Source of the DNA: Desulfopila inferna | Lineage (GTDB): Bacteria > Desulfobacterota > Desulfobulbia > Desulfobulbales > Desulfocapsaceae | DNA length: 64,000 nucleotides | Assembly: GCF_016919005.1 (NCBI RefSeq) | Contig: NZ_JAFFQE010000001.1 | Span: forward strand, 620,001 to 684,000 | Direction of reading: 5' to 3' | In this document: positions 1 to 9,938 of the stretch, piece by piece | Layout: each line of letters starts with the position of its first letter | Position numbering within the stretch: position 1 is the first letter of the stretch | Made by a program: the position numbers and the translations under genes | The notes under the pieces: model-generated | Told to the model about the DNA's origin: nothing | Database searches by the model: none | The model's input: the letters and a program-made list of their open reading frames with translations, nothing else

Positions 1-1641
1 CTCGCAGACGGCAGCATGACTTACTCCCGAATCAAACCAGACATCGAGAATATCGTCCTCTTTGACAAATTCGCCACTCCCGCAAGCTGTACATGTAGTA
101 CCATCTTCCAGAAAAACATCGAGATCATGCCTGAACCAGGCATCGGCACCCTCTTTCTTGAACAATTCATCTATCTTCTCGACAAGTCTGTTGTCCCTGA
201 CCACCTCACCGCAGTCCTTGCAGCTGATAACGGTAATCGGTACTCCCCAGGCACGCTGTCTGGATAAACACCAATCGGGCCGCCCTTCGACCATTGAGTA
301 TATTCTCTGCTTGCCCCAGGATGGGGTCCACACCACTTTATCAATACTGGCGAGCGCCTTTTTCCGGAGATCGTTTTTTTCCATGGAAATGAACCATTGC
401 GGGGTCGCTCTGTACATCACCGGTTTTTTGCATCTCCAGCAATGGGGATAACTATGATGCATCTCATCCTTATGGACAAGCGCACCAGATTGTGCCAGAT
501 CCTCATTGATGCGATCATTCACCTCAGGGACTTTCAGTCCCTGATATGCACCGGCTTCAGAGGTGTAGATTCCCTCATTGTCTACTGGTGAAAGGACTTC
601 AAGTCCGTATCGCAGTCCGGTCAGATAGTCGTCGGCGCCATGACCGGGCGCAGTATGAACACATCCGGTACCGGCTTCCGTGGTGACGTAGTCGGCGAGT
701 ACCATAAGTGAATCCCGCTCCATGAGGGGATGACGACAGTGGCGTTTCTCCAGCTGAGCAGCGGAAAACTCGGCAAGGATTGTATAATCGCCGATGCCAA
801 CCTCCTCCATAACTTTTTCAACCAGATCCTTGGCCAGTATCCAGGTTTCCTCGCCGGTCCTGACTGCGGCATAGACGAAATCCGGATGAAAGGCAATGGC
901 CAGGTTAGCAGGCAGAGTCCATGGGGTTGTGGTCCAGATAATGACAAACAGCTTGTCGCCGGAAAGTGCAGGATCGATATCGGCAATATCGTCTTTAACT
1001 TGAAATTTTACATAGATCGAGGGAGATCGGTGGTCAAAATACTCAACCTCCGCCTCCGCCAGAGCGGTTGTACAGGTTGAACACCAGTAGACGGGTTTCT
1101 TGTTGCGGATAACCGAACCGTTTAACAAGAAGGAATTGAATTCGCGGGCAATGGCAGCTTCATACCTGTAATTCATGGTAAGATACGGATTATCCCAATC
1201 ACCCAGCACACCCAGCCGCTTGAATTCTGCTTTCTGATCTTTTATCCATTTTTCCGCATATTTCCTGCACGCCGTTCTTTTTGAGAGAATTGGTATGGTC
1301 TTTTTCTTATCTCCAAGTTCTTTATCGACATTATGCTCAATGGGAAGGCCGTGGCAGTCCCATCCCGGAATATACGGGGCATTAAATCCTGCCATTCTGC
1401 GGGATTTGAGGATAATATCCTTGAGAATTTTATTAAATGCCGTACCAAGATGGATATGTCCATTGGCATATGGAGGACCGTCATGCAATATGAACAAAGG
1501 TTTATCCTTTGCGTTCTCCTGAAGCTGCCCATATAAATCTTCCTTCTCCCACCGCTTGAGATACATCGGTTCCTTTTGCGAAAGGTTTGCCTTCATCTTG
1601 AAACTGGTTTGGGGCAGGTTCAGTGTCGCCCTGTAGTCCAT
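1..1641 (-). CDS. ileS: Isoleucyl-tRNA synthetase, N-terminal part (cut by window edge)
   Basis: Charges tRNA-Ile with isoleucine in the cytoplasm. The frame stays open from the ATG at 1641 to base 1, giving 547 residues of a protein that is usually about 930. The class I nucleotide-binding motif appears as PPYANGHIHLGT (about residues 56-67), and the CP1 editing-domain motif TTTPWTLPANLA follows. The C-terminal KMSKS half lies outside the window. A good ribosome site (AAAGGAGAAGG) sits just before the ATG. It is transcribed divergently from ftsE. No T-box leader (no AGGGTGG-type core) is visible upstream. Identity is certain; the gene is only truncated by the window. Confidence 0.96.
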   Translation of the reverse strand, partial: MDYRATLNLPQTSFKMKANLSQKEPMYLKRWEKEDLYGQLQENAKDKPLFILHDGPPYANGHIHLGTAFNKILKDIILKSRRMAGFNAPYIPGWDCHGLPIEHNVDKELGDKKKTIPILSKRTACRKYAEKWIKDQKAEFKRLGVLGDWDNPYLTMNYRYEAAIAREFNSFLLNGSVIRNKKPVYWCSTCTTALAEAEVEYFDHRSPSIYVKFQVKDDIADIDPALSGDKLFVIIWTTTPWTLPANLAIAFHPDFVYAAVRTGEETWILAKDLVEKVMEEVGIGDYTILAEFSAAQLEKRHCRHPLMERDSLMVLADYVTTEAGTGCVHTAPGHGADDYLTGLRYGLEVLSPVDNEGIYTSEAGAYQGLKVPEVNDRINEDLAQSGALVHKDEMHHSYPHCWRCKKPVMYRATPQWFISMEKNDLRKKALASIDKVVWTPSWGKQRIYSMVEGRPDWCLSRQRAWGVPITVISCKDCGEVVRDNRLVEKIDELFKKEGADAWFRHDLDVFLEDGTTCTACGSGEFVKEDDILDVWFDSGVSHAAVCE

Positions 1642-2188
1642 ATCCTTCTCCTTTGAAACAAATGGTTTTTCAAAATAAGATAATCTCGTAAAAAGTTGTG
1701 ACGGAGCTCCCGGAAGGCTGGATTAAAAGATCGCTTAAAGCAGGTAGCGAGGTTCCGAAGAGAATGCCGTTTAGTAATTACTCTAAAAATAACCCCAAAG
1801 AATAACAATTGCATGATAAGTTGCAAGTTTTAAAGTGCTGCTGCGGGCTCAAGCGGATTTTTTTCTTTGAATCGAGTCGCTTATATCCTTTCATGTTTCT
1901 TTCAGTTAAGGGTGTAAAAAATTTGACACAAATTCCTGATTTTATTAATATACCGTTTTGCCGATTAAATTCGATCGGGAAATGTTTTTTTTGTTGTGCA
2001 GGCCCCCCTTGCTCACTACCAGTGATAGTACATTTCGCTGTTTTTCAGCGGGAAAGCCTCTTTCTCAGGAATAGTTTTTAACCCAGAGGAGCTGGATAAG
2101 TACCTAGCCAGTGATTGCGAGCCACAGGCTTTTGAAAGAGTTTCCGTTTTTGGTTTTTTATGTTAGTTTTTTGGAAGTAAGGTACTAA
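1642..2188. other. Divergent intergenic region between ileS and ftsE
   Basis: There is no convincing gene here. An open frame at 1809-2081 encodes a Cys/Phe-rich peptide without family features. The region should hold the ileS promoter (minus strand), which I could not place, and the ftsE-side promoter listed separately. The roughly 240-base stretch between that promoter and the ftsE ATG is an unusually long leader. Confidence 0.5.
1923..1951 (+). promoter_or_regulatory. Sigma-70-type promoter for the ftsEX operon
   Basis: A perfect -35 box TTGACA (1923-1928), a 17-base spacer and a TAATAT -10 box (1946-1951) point towards ftsE. The match to consensus is the best I noticed in the window. Transcription would start near 1958, leaving a leader of about 230 bases before ftsE. 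Confidence 0.7.
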
Positions 2189-2896
2189 ATGACAGAAAAT
2201 CCATCCGCCACCGGCGACACCATGGTTGAGCTGATCAAGGTCAGCAAATCATACCCCCCGGACGTAATTGCCTTGTCCAACGTCTCACTCTCCATTGATG
2301 TTGGCGAAATGTTTTTCATAATCGGCAAGAGTGGAGCCGGAAAAACGACATTGCTGAAACTGATCAGCTACATGGAGCCCCCAAACAGCGGCTTGATCGA
2401 GGTAGCCGGCAACGATCTGCGTCGCCTGAAAGGGAATAAACTGGCAAAGTTACGTCAGCGCATCGGTGTGGCCTATCAGGATTTCAAGCTCCTTCTCGAC
2501 AGAACCGTCTCGGAGAATATAGCCATTTCCATGGAGGTTTCCTACAAGCAGCCTTCACAGATTCAAAGAAGGGTGCGTTCTCTTCTCGACCAGCTGCAGC
2601 TTGCCGACAAACACAATACCATCACCGGCGAACTCTCCCGCGGCGAACAGCAGCGCATCACTCTTGCCAGAGCAGTGGCAAACTCGCCCGCTTTGCTGCT
2701 GGTCGACGAACCGACCGGCAACCTCGACGCTGAAACGACGGTCCGGGTAATGCAGCTCCTTCACAAATCGAACAAGTCCGGAGCAACAGTTGTGATAGCC
2801 ACCCATGACGAATCTATTTATCGAAATACCGATCACCGTGTTATGGAGTTACGGCAAGGCATAATTCGCGGCGTGCGGAAGGCGGCTGTCTCATGA
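2189..2896 (+). CDS. ftsE: Cell division ATP-binding protein FtsE
   Basis: ATPase half of the FtsEX ABC-type complex, which sits at the division septum and transmits ATP hydrolysis to periplasmic cell-wall hydrolase activators. The 235-residue protein has Walker A GKSGAGKTT (about 46-54), a signature LSRGEQQR (Arg in place of the usual Gly) and Walker B LLLVDEPTGNLD followed by the switch-histidine segment IATHDE. The first ATG has AAGG seven bases upstream. A second ATG 11 codons in (MVELIKVSK) matches usual FtsE N-termini and cannot be excluded. The stop codon overlaps the ftsX start (ATGA), indicating translational coupling. Confidence 0.95.
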   Translation: MTENPSATGDTMVELIKVSKSYPPDVIALSNVSLSIDVGEMFFIIGKSGAGKTTLLKLISYMEPPNSGLIEVAGNDLRRLKGNKLAKLRQRIGVAYQDFKLLLDRTVSENIAISMEVSYKQPSQIQRRVRSLLDQLQLADKHNTITGELSRGEQQRITLARAVANSPALLLVDEPTGNLDAETTVRVMQLLHKSNKSGATVVIATHDESIYRNTDHRVMELRQGIIRGVRKAAVS

Positions 2897-3780
2897 GATT
2901 CTGGCTTGCAGTCCTGCGCCAGGCAGGAAGAAACCTGAGACAGACATGGCCATCGCAGCTTATGACGCTGCTGACCGTCAGTCTGTCCGTGCTGATATTC
3001 GCCTTCTTCTATCTGGTCTACACCAATATGATCAGCTCCGGTGAGAAACTCGGCGATGATCTTCGCCTGATTATCTATCTCGAGGATGATCCCGGACCGC
3101 AGATGCGTGAACAGATTCGCCGTAAAATCATTAACTTTGATGATGTTGAAGATATTATTTTTGTTTCCAGCGCCGAGGCCTATGAGAGATTTGCAGAGCA
3201 GCTGGGTGGCAATAAGGATGTGCTCGAGGATATTCCCAAAGACTTCCTTCCTGCTTCCGTAGAAGTCATTCCTCTGAAAAATCTGCGGAGTCTCAACCAG
3301 GTCAAGCTTTTTTCCGAATATCTATCGAGTCTGCCCGGCACCCTTAAAGTGCAGTATGGCCAGGAATGGGTCGAGCGTTTTTACTATTTTACCAGACTGC
3401 TCTCTATTGTCGTCTTCCTGAGCGGCTCACTGCTCATTCTCACCACGATTTTCATGGTTTCGTATACCATCAGGCTGACAATTTTCAACAGACAGGCAGA
3501 GCTGGAATTACTGAAACTGGTAGGAGCCACCAACAATTACATCCGTACCCCGTTTCTCATCGAGGGTGTGCTTCAAGGCCTTCTGGGTTCTTCACTGGGT
3601 ATTTTCTCTCTGTTTTTGCTCTATCAATGGATCAAGGCTCATTTTTCGGGTCCGGGACTTCTGGAACTTTTTTCCTTCACCTTTTTCTCACCGGAAGTGG
3701 TTCTCGCAATAGTTACAACATCGATCATCCTCTGCTCCGCCGGAAGTTTTACCTCAATGCAGAAATATCTGCGTATATAG
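2893..3780 (+). CDS. ftsX: Cell division permease FtsX
   Basis: Membrane partner of FtsE. The 295-residue protein has the FtsX topology: a short cytoplasmic N-terminus, one membrane helix (about 22-45), a periplasmic loop (about 50-170) and three C-terminal helices. Typical family wording is visible in FNRQAELELLKLVGATNNYIR, just before the third helix. FtsX recruits and switches a periplasmic coiled-coil activator; the next gene encodes exactly such a protein four bases downstream. The start overlaps the ftsE stop by four bases. Confidence 0.95.
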   Translation: MRFWLAVLRQAGRNLRQTWPSQLMTLLTVSLSVLIFAFFYLVYTNMISSGEKLGDDLRLIIYLEDDPGPQMREQIRRKIINFDDVEDIIFVSSAEAYERFAEQLGGNKDVLEDIPKDFLPASVEVIPLKNLRSLNQVKLFSEYLSSLPGTLKVQYGQEWVERFYYFTRLLSIVVFLSGSLLILTTIFMVSYTIRLTIFNRQAELELLKLVGATNNYIRTPFLIEGVLQGLLGSSLGIFSLFLLYQWIKAHFSGPGLLELFSFTFFSPEVVLAIVTTSIILCSAGSFTSMQKYLRI

Positions 3781-3784
3781 ATCC

Positions 3785-5044
3785 ATGATTTTGCCCTCTT
3801 GTAAGCTCATCACAAAATTCACTGCAGCATCGCTCATTGCCGTCGCGGCTATTTTGTTAATATTGATTGCTGCTCCTTGCCATGCCGACGATATCGAAGA
3901 CAGCGAACGCCGTCGTCTAGAGGAAAAACAGAAAATCGAACAGGAAATCAAGCGCAACCAGATTATAATTCGGCGTCTCCAGGAAAGTCTCGAAGATCAG
4001 CAGGAAGGTATAGAACATACCCAATTGCGTGAGAAAGGCGTCCTGGAAGAATTGCAGGTACTCGATCAGAGCCTCTGGAAAATGGCTGATCGACTGCGTC
4101 AGCTTGAGGAAAGAATGACGCAACAGCAGGAGCTCATTGCCACCAAGGAAACGGAACTCGAAGAGGTTCGGAAGGTAAGTGAAAAAGTACAGCTCCATAT
4201 GCAGAATCGCATTGGCGCCTATTACAAACTTGGAAAAATAGACCTTATCAACATTACTTTCTCAACACGTACGTTTCCGGAACTGCTGAGATTTCATGAC
4301 TCTTTCCAAACGGTAATCGCCTATGATCAGGATCTTATGAAGCGCTACCGAAATACCATTGAGGACCTCGAAGGCGCCAAGACCGCCCTGACTCTGGAGG
4401 AAGGCCTGCTTGAGGAATTTATTTCCCAGGCAAATGAAGAAAAGCAGGATATTCTGACTGCCCGACAAAACAAGAACAGCCTTCTCAACCGGGTTAAAAC
4501 ACAGGCTCTATTGCACGAGCAGGCTATTCAGGAAATTGAAAAGGCCAAAAAGGATCTCGGCAGTACTCTTAGCGCCATGAAGAAAAAGGAAATTCTCTAT
4601 GACCAGGGGTTCCTTGTGAACAAGGGCAAGCATATTGCTCCCGTTGAAGGCACTATTATCAGGCTCTTTAATCAAGAGGCAGTAAATCAATTCGGAATCA
4701 CCAGGAAGGATCCCGGCATTGCCATTAGCGCTCCTGACGGCAGCAAAATCCATGCTGTTTTTGACGGGGATGTCATTTATTCCGGTTATCTCAAAGGCTA
4801 TGGGAATACCATAATTCTCGATCACGGTTATGATTATTTTACAATTACTTCACGCATTGAAAGAATGTTGGTGACGAAGGGCACAAAAGTAAAAAGAAAT
4901 GATATAATAGGAATTATGGGATCGACCGCCACAATCTCTGATGAAGGACTTTATTTCGAAGTTCGCAAGAAAGAGACGCCGATGGATCCCCTGCAATGGC
5001 TCGACCCCAGAAACTTGAAGTTCAAAGACGATACCATCCGATGA
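3785..5044 (+). CDS. EnvC-like murein hydrolase activator (coiled coil + degenerate LytM)
   Basis: Secreted 419-residue protein. It has a signal peptide (about 1-34, ending CHA), a long Glu/Gln/Lys-rich coiled coil (about 36-260) and a C-terminal LytM/M23 fold (about 285-410). The M23 zinc ligands are largely missing: the segment usually reading HxH before a beta strand is YDYFTITSRIE, and the end reads LYFEVRK as in EnvC. This points to a non-catalytic amidase activator rather than an endopeptidase. Placement directly after ftsX supports the FtsEX-EnvC arrangement, in which FtsX recruits EnvC to activate septal amidases. No clear ribosome site precedes the ATG, so translation may be coupled to ftsX. 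Confidence 0.88.
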   Translation: MILPSCKLITKFTAASLIAVAAILLILIAAPCHADDIEDSERRRLEEKQKIEQEIKRNQIIIRRLQESLEDQQEGIEHTQLREKGVLEELQVLDQSLWKMADRLRQLEERMTQQQELIATKETELEEVRKVSEKVQLHMQNRIGAYYKLGKIDLINITFSTRTFPELLRFHDSFQTVIAYDQDLMKRYRNTIEDLEGAKTALTLEEGLLEEFISQANEEKQDILTARQNKNSLLNRVKTQALLHEQAIQEIEKAKKDLGSTLSAMKKKEILYDQGFLVNKGKHIAPVEGTIIRLFNQEAVNQFGITRKDPGIAISAPDGSKIHAVFDGDVIYSGYLKGYGNTIILDHGYDYFTITSRIERMLVTKGTKVKRNDIIGIMGSTATISDEGLYFEVRKKETPMDPLQWLDPRNLKFKDDTIR

Positions 5045-5146
5045 TAATTAAACCGGGAATCAGCACACAAGCCTGGATAATTTTCCAGAAAGAAAAAATG
5101 TTAAAGTGATACCGGAAAGATATAGACCGTAATCCAGGAAAAATAC

Positions 5147-6514
5147 ATGAAATTCCACAAAAAGCTGCATATCCTGACCTTCCTGTTTGTCGTAATGACC
5201 TTCGCTCTACCTTCCCTGGGATTTTCTTCCCCTGAAGTCAGCCAGAAGGAACGGGAACAGATATACAGGAAACTTGAACTGTTCTCCAACGTCCTTAGTA
5301 TCCTTCAGGAAAACTATGTCGAAGAGATCAATATCGAAGAGGTTGTAGATGGAGCAATCAATGGCTTGCTGCTTTCCCTGGATCCACATTCTTCCTATCT
5401 TTCCCCCGAGAGTTTTCAGGATCTGCAGGAGGAGACCAGCGGAAGTTTCACCGGTATTGGTATCGAAATTACCATCAAGAATGGGAAATTGACCGTTGTC
5501 TCACCAATTGAAGATACTCCGGCAGATAATGCAGGTCTGAAGGCAAACGATACCATCGTCAAGATCGGCGAGCGATGGACCGACGATATGAGTCCAATGG
5601 AAGCCGTGAAGGAACTCAGAGGGCCCAAAGGCTCGGAGGTAACCATCTCCATCCATCGACAAGGTTGGGAGGATCTCAAAGAATTTACCCTGGTGCGGGA
5701 TATCATCCCCGTCCAGTCGGTACGTTCCGTGTTTATTGACGAGGGAATCGCCTATGTCAGGATCACCAACTTTCAGAGCCATACCACCGACGATTACATC
5801 GAGATGCTGGCTACCCTCCAGGAATCTCAAACAATTATGGCTATGATACTTGATTTGAGAAACAATCCCGGAGGACTTTTGAATCAAGCCGTCTCCATAG
5901 CCGATCTTTTTCTTGAATCAGGACTTATCGTCTACACCAAAGGGCGCACCGAAGAACAGAATATCGTCTTTGCAGCTCATCAATCCGGAACGCTGAGCGA
6001 GGTTCCTCTGATAGTGCTGGTCAATGAAGGTTCGGCCAGTGCTTCTGAAATTGTAGCCGGCGCCATTCAGGATCATAAACGAGGGATCATCCTCGGCACC
6101 CGGACTTTCGGCAAAGGTTCGGTGCAAACCGTCATTCCGCTTCAGGGCGGAGCGGGTTTGCGGATGACCACTGCCAAATATTTTACTCCCTCAGGCAGAT
6201 CAATCCAGGCACAGGGAATTGTTCCCGACATCGAGGTACCTTATATTGCCTATATTGCCGAGCAGGAGAATGAACAAAGCTCCAGTGCATTTCCGCGGGA
6301 AGCCGATCTTAGAAATCATTTTTTAAATTCTGAAATTGAAAAACTCAAGGAATTGTCCGTCCCCGAGGAAAGTCCCTCGTTAGACCAGATCGATGATAAA
6401 GACGGCATTCTTTCGAGGTTGGAAAAGGACAACCAGGTACAGATGGCCCTCAATATTCTCAAAGGAGTCAACCTGCTCTCTTCAGATAAGGCAGACCTGA
6501 AATCCCAGAAGTAA
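5147..6514 (+). CDS. ctpA: C-terminal processing peptidase (S41 family) CtpA
   Basis: Secreted serine protease that trims or degrades periplasmic proteins, often peptidoglycan hydrolases. The 455-residue protein has a signal peptide (about 1-27), an N-terminal cap, a PDZ domain (about 95-180, beginning FTGIGIEI) and an S41 catalytic core. The catalytic Ser is in NEGSASASEIVAG and the general-base Lys in TFGKGSVQT, which is the Ser-Lys dyad of the family. The ATG follows AGGAAAA. It closes the ftsEX-envC run (gap of about 100 bases) and faces era, so co-regulation with septal hydrolysis is plausible but not shown. Confidence 0.94.
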   Translation: MKFHKKLHILTFLFVVMTFALPSLGFSSPEVSQKEREQIYRKLELFSNVLSILQENYVEEINIEEVVDGAINGLLLSLDPHSSYLSPESFQDLQEETSGSFTGIGIEITIKNGKLTVVSPIEDTPADNAGLKANDTIVKIGERWTDDMSPMEAVKELRGPKGSEVTISIHRQGWEDLKEFTLVRDIIPVQSVRSVFIDEGIAYVRITNFQSHTTDDYIEMLATLQESQTIMAMILDLRNNPGGLLNQAVSIADLFLESGLIVYTKGRTEEQNIVFAAHQSGTLSEVPLIVLVNEGSASASEIVAGAIQDHKRGIILGTRTFGKGSVQTVIPLQGGAGLRMTTAKYFTPSGRSIQAQGIVPDIEVPYIAYIAEQENEQSSSAFPREADLRNHFLNSEIEKLKELSVPEESPSLDQIDDKDGILSRLEKDNQVQMALNILKGVNLLSSDKADLKSQK

Positions 6515-6559
6515 GCTTTTTATGCTGAAGAGCCTCGGTCGGTTTGGGACCTGCCACAC

Positions 6560-7468
6560 TTAAAATCCTAACTCTTTGAGAAAGCCGCTGTTTTCAGTCC
6601 AGTTTTTCTTGACCTTGACCCATAGTTTTAAAAGGACCTTTTCTCCTACCATCTTCTCGATATCCTTCCTGGCCGCAATGCCGATACTTTTCAGCTTCCG
6701 TCCTCCTTTACCGATGATGATGCCTTTCTGCGAAGCCTTTTCCACAACGATCGAAGCGTGTATGGTCATCGTTCTGGATTCTTCAATAAAGGCGTCAATT
6801 ACCACTGCGGTAGAATAGGGGATCTCCTGACCCGTAAGAAGAAAAACCTTCTCCCGGATTATTTCACCTACCAGGAATCTCTCCGAGGAGTCGGTAGGAA
6901 TATCTTCAGGAAAGTATCTCGGTCCATAGGGCAGGACTCTGAGAATTTCATCCACCAGCACAGTGGTGCCTTCTCCTGTTTTTGCGGAAACCGGCAGGAT
7001 TGATTCAAAGGCAAACTGCTCTTTATATTGATCTATGATGGGAAGCAGTTTTCCTCTTTCGACCATATCGATTTTATTGAGGACCAGAAATACCGGTGCA
7101 TTTGTCTGACTGAGATACTTCCCCAAATCGATGCCTTTCCTTCCTGTATTCTTCGCTAAAATGGAAGCGTCGAGTAAAAATAAAATTGCATCAACGTCAG
7201 CGAGACTTTCCATGGCGATCCGCACCATCTCCCTGTTCAGAACCTGATCCGCTTTGTGCAGACCAGGGGTGTCAACCAGAACAATTTGATGATCGGCGCT
7301 ATTAAGAACACCCAGTATTCTATTACGCGTCGTCTGCGGTTTTGGGGTAACGATTGAGATTTTTTGCCCAAGCAGGCAATTCATCAGGGTTGATTTTCCG
7401 GCATTGGGTGGACCGACTATGGCAACCAGGCCGGAGCGAACATTTTCAAAGGGTGTGATTGTATCCAT
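6560..7468 (-). CDS. era: GTPase Era
   Basis: Essential GTPase that assists 16S rRNA maturation and 30S assembly. The 302-residue protein has the G1 motif GPPNAGKST (about 19-27), G3 DTPGLH, G4 NKID and G5 SAK, followed by a C-terminal KH domain with the GKGGRKLKSIG RNA-binding loop. Length and motif order match Era rather than Der, which has two GTPase domains. Transcription converges on ctpA with 45 bases between the stops. The downstream context (the usual partners recO or rnc) is not present here. Confidence 0.96.
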   Translation of the reverse strand: MDTITPFENVRSGLVAIVGPPNAGKSTLMNCLLGQKISIVTPKPQTTRNRILGVLNSADHQIVLVDTPGLHKADQVLNREMVRIAMESLADVDAILFLLDASILAKNTGRKGIDLGKYLSQTNAPVFLVLNKIDMVERGKLLPIIDQYKEQFAFESILPVSAKTGEGTTVLVDEILRVLPYGPRYFPEDIPTDSSERFLVGEIIREKVFLLTGQEIPYSTAVVIDAFIEESRTMTIHASIVVEKASQKGIIIGKGGRKLKSIGIAARKDIEKMVGEKVLLKLWVKVKKNWTENSGFLKELGF

Positions 7469-7814
7469 TCTACTTTTCTCTGATTTTGTATGAATAAATG
7501 TATTGAATTGTGAAATTGATACTATAGTGCTTTTCTTTTATGGTGAATGTGCTACTTTCTTAGCTAAGCTAGGGGTGCTCTCGGGAATTCTCCGACAGTT
7601 TCCCCCTGGTGGATTTAGACTTGCCTCAGAGCAATGTCGCTTACCTGAGCAGCATATGTATCTTTTACTGAAATATCTCTATTCCTGAGAAAAACAGTGC
7701 AAGAGAATAACCTCTAAGGCTTAAACGACAAAGTATACCATCGGGATCCATTTTGCGTGTTTTATTTGATGTCGCGTACAAAAGATGGAATTAAATATAT
7801 TATTAGAAAACTGA
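7469..7814. other. Divergent intergenic region era / RNB nuclease
   Basis: Nothing with coding character is seen. The open frame at 7503-7688 lacks a ribosome site and any family signature. Both flanking genes read outwards, so two promoters are expected here, but no box pair was convincing. Confidence 0.4.
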
Positions 7815-9818
7815 ATGATAACTATTGGCAAAATAATTGAATACCTTGAGAACGGAAAGTTCATCTGTGGTTTCATCACCGAACTGCAGCCCAAAAGGGT
7901 GCATCTCGTCAACCAGAACAAGCGAGAGGTTAAGCTTCCAATATCGCGTATCCTGCATTGTTCTCTGAGCAGCCATCCGCTTGATACCGATAAAGAAGCT
8001 CTGATTAAAGTCCTGCAGGACACCAATCGCCATAGAAACTCGCTGATGCAGAAGATCGACCTTGAGGAAATATGGGAGCTGATCAATGAGGAGAACACGG
8101 ACAGCTTCGAACCTTCTTTCCTTGCCGAGCTGGTATTCGGGGAAGAAGCAGGCGACGATATAGTCTCGGCCTTTTTACGCTCGGTATTCACCAACAGGCT
8201 TTATTTTAAATATAAAGAAGGCAAAATAAAGGTACATAGCCCCGAACAGGTTGAAGCTTTGCAAATGGAGGCCGCCCGGGAAAGGGATAAACAGAGGCTG
8301 ATAGAAAAGGGTACGGAAATCCTTCGCCGCCTCAAGGAACATGACAGCGTTCATCTCCTTGACGATCCGGAGGTGCAAAATTGTCTCAAGATCATTCAGG
8401 ATTATTATCTTTTTGGTACGGAGGCGCCTTTCTATGAATTAGCAAAACAAATGCTTAAAGACGCCGGCCTCTCCAAACCGCACGATAGTTATCATATTCT
8501 TGTCAAAGCAGGTATCTGGCGAGAAAATGTAAATATCCCCCTACTGCGAAGCGGTCTGCCCACCAGTTTTTCCCTTGCTGCCATTCAACAGGCGGAAACA
8601 GTGCTGCAAAGCTCAGCCTCTTCGCTTTTTGAAGATCCGGCAAGAAAAGATTTTACCGACCTCTCCCCCCTTACAATCGATGGAGGAAGCACGCTCGACT
8701 TTGACGACGCTCTCACCATTGAAGAAAAAGAGGAGGGATTCTTGGTAGGGGTCCATATATCTGATGTGGCACAATACGTTAAACCAGGTGATCATCTCTT
8801 CCAGGAGGCTATGAACAGAGGCACCTCCATCTATTTTCCGGAAAGCCAGATTCCCATGTTGCCCCGCCATCTTTCCCAGGGAATATGCAGCCTCATCCAG
8901 GGGGAGACCAGGGCTGCCATCAGCTTCATGATCCTGCTGTCCAGCGATGCCGAGGTATTGCGCCTGCGCATCTACCCCTCCATTATACGCGTAGCACGAC
9001 GACTTACCTACGAGGAAGCTGACGGCATGATTCCCAAAGACCGGGAGCTGGCTCTGCTCAATACCCTCAGCAAGAAACTGCGGGGCCGCAGGATGGCGTC
9101 AGGGGCATTACTGTTGCCGTTTCCCGATGTCAATATTCATATCGACCATCACGGTAAGGTTCATGTCTCTCTCGGAGCAACAGATACACCATCCCGCATT
9201 CTGGTCTCGGAGATGATGATCCTGGCCAACCAGGAAGCGGCCCGATACGTTTCAGACCGCCTGGCTCCCGGACTCTTCAGAGCCCAGGAACCGCCGAAGC
9301 AGCAACTTGTTCATGGTGAAGACAACGATTTATTCATCAATACCCGGCAGAGAAAACAACTGTCCCGCGGTGAGTTGCTCACCGTCGCCAAAAGGCACAG
9401 CGGCCTCGGGGTAAACCAGTATACCACGGTGACTTCCCCCATACGGCGTCTGCTCGATCTGGTCATGCAGCACCAGCTGCATTCTCTGATGCGTCGCCAG
9501 GAGCCTCGATTCAACGCGGAAATGTGCAAGGATTTTACATCGGTAATTACGCGCACATTATCCAATGCCAATGCGGTCAAACAGCAGCGGCATCGCTATT
9601 GGCTCCTGGTGTACCTTAAAGACCGGGAAGGTCAGTTTCTCGATGCTCTGGTAATAGAATCAGGCCCCAAGAGAACGATGCTGTTACTCAAAGATATTCT
9701 TTTCGACTTCGATCTCCCGAGTCCGGCAGGTTCAAAACCATCACCCGGTTCAACCGTCAAGGTGAGGGTGGAAAAAAGCGATCCTCTCGATAATTCAGTA
9801 CGATTTGGATGGAATTAG
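7815..9818 (+). CDS. RNB-domain 3'-5' exoribonuclease (RNase II/R family)
   Basis: Predicted processive 3'-5' exoribonuclease. The 667-residue protein has an N-terminal non-RNB region (1-280) and an RNB catalytic domain. The metal-binding aspartate cluster appears as IDGGSTLDFDDALTI (about 289-303), followed by the family motif VHISDVAQYV. The conserved TSPIRRLLDLVMQ segment is near 536-548, and the end resembles a short S1-like beta barrel (VKVRVEKSDPLDN). The N-terminus does not look like the paired cold-shock domains of enterobacterial RNase R, so no gene symbol is assigned. The ATG at 7815 lacks an obvious ribosome site, so the exact start is uncertain. Confidence 0.88.
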   Translation: MITIGKIIEYLENGKFICGFITELQPKRVHLVNQNKREVKLPISRILHCSLSSHPLDTDKEALIKVLQDTNRHRNSLMQKIDLEEIWELINEENTDSFEPSFLAELVFGEEAGDDIVSAFLRSVFTNRLYFKYKEGKIKVHSPEQVEALQMEAARERDKQRLIEKGTEILRRLKEHDSVHLLDDPEVQNCLKIIQDYYLFGTEAPFYELAKQMLKDAGLSKPHDSYHILVKAGIWRENVNIPLLRSGLPTSFSLAAIQQAETVLQSSASSLFEDPARKDFTDLSPLTIDGGSTLDFDDALTIEEKEEGFLVGVHISDVAQYVKPGDHLFQEAMNRGTSIYFPESQIPMLPRHLSQGICSLIQGETRAAISFMILLSSDAEVLRLRIYPSIIRVARRLTYEEADGMIPKDRELALLNTLSKKLRGRRMASGALLLPFPDVNIHIDHHGKVHVSLGATDTPSRILVSEMMILANQEAARYVSDRLAPGLFRAQEPPKQQLVHGEDNDLFINTRQRKQLSRGELLTVAKRHSGLGVNQYTTVTSPIRRLLDLVMQHQLHSLMRRQEPRFNAEMCKDFTSVITRTLSNANAVKQQRHRYWLLVYLKDREGQFLDALVIESGPKRTMLLLKDILFDFDLPSPAGSKPSPGSTVKVRVEKSDPLDNSVRFGWN

Positions 9819-9938
9819 AACCTTACTCCCCAAAAACCGACACAAAAAACAGGAAAATGGAAACTAGCCTAAAAGCCGCCAACTCACACTTACTGCCAAG
9901 GTACTTATCCCCTTTTGGGGGTTAGCTGGTTATTAAAA

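Noticed and set aside
1642-1800. T-box riboswitch before ileS
   Set aside because: I looked for the conserved AGGGTGG-type core and a terminator hairpin on the minus strand and found neither.
1809-2081. 90-codon open frame upstream of ftsE
   Set aside because: It spans the consensus promoter, lacks a ribosome site and has a Cys/Phe-rich composition without family features.
7503-7688. 61-codon open frame between era and the RNB nuclease
   Set aside because: No ribosome site, no recognisable domain, and it lies in a divergent promoter region.
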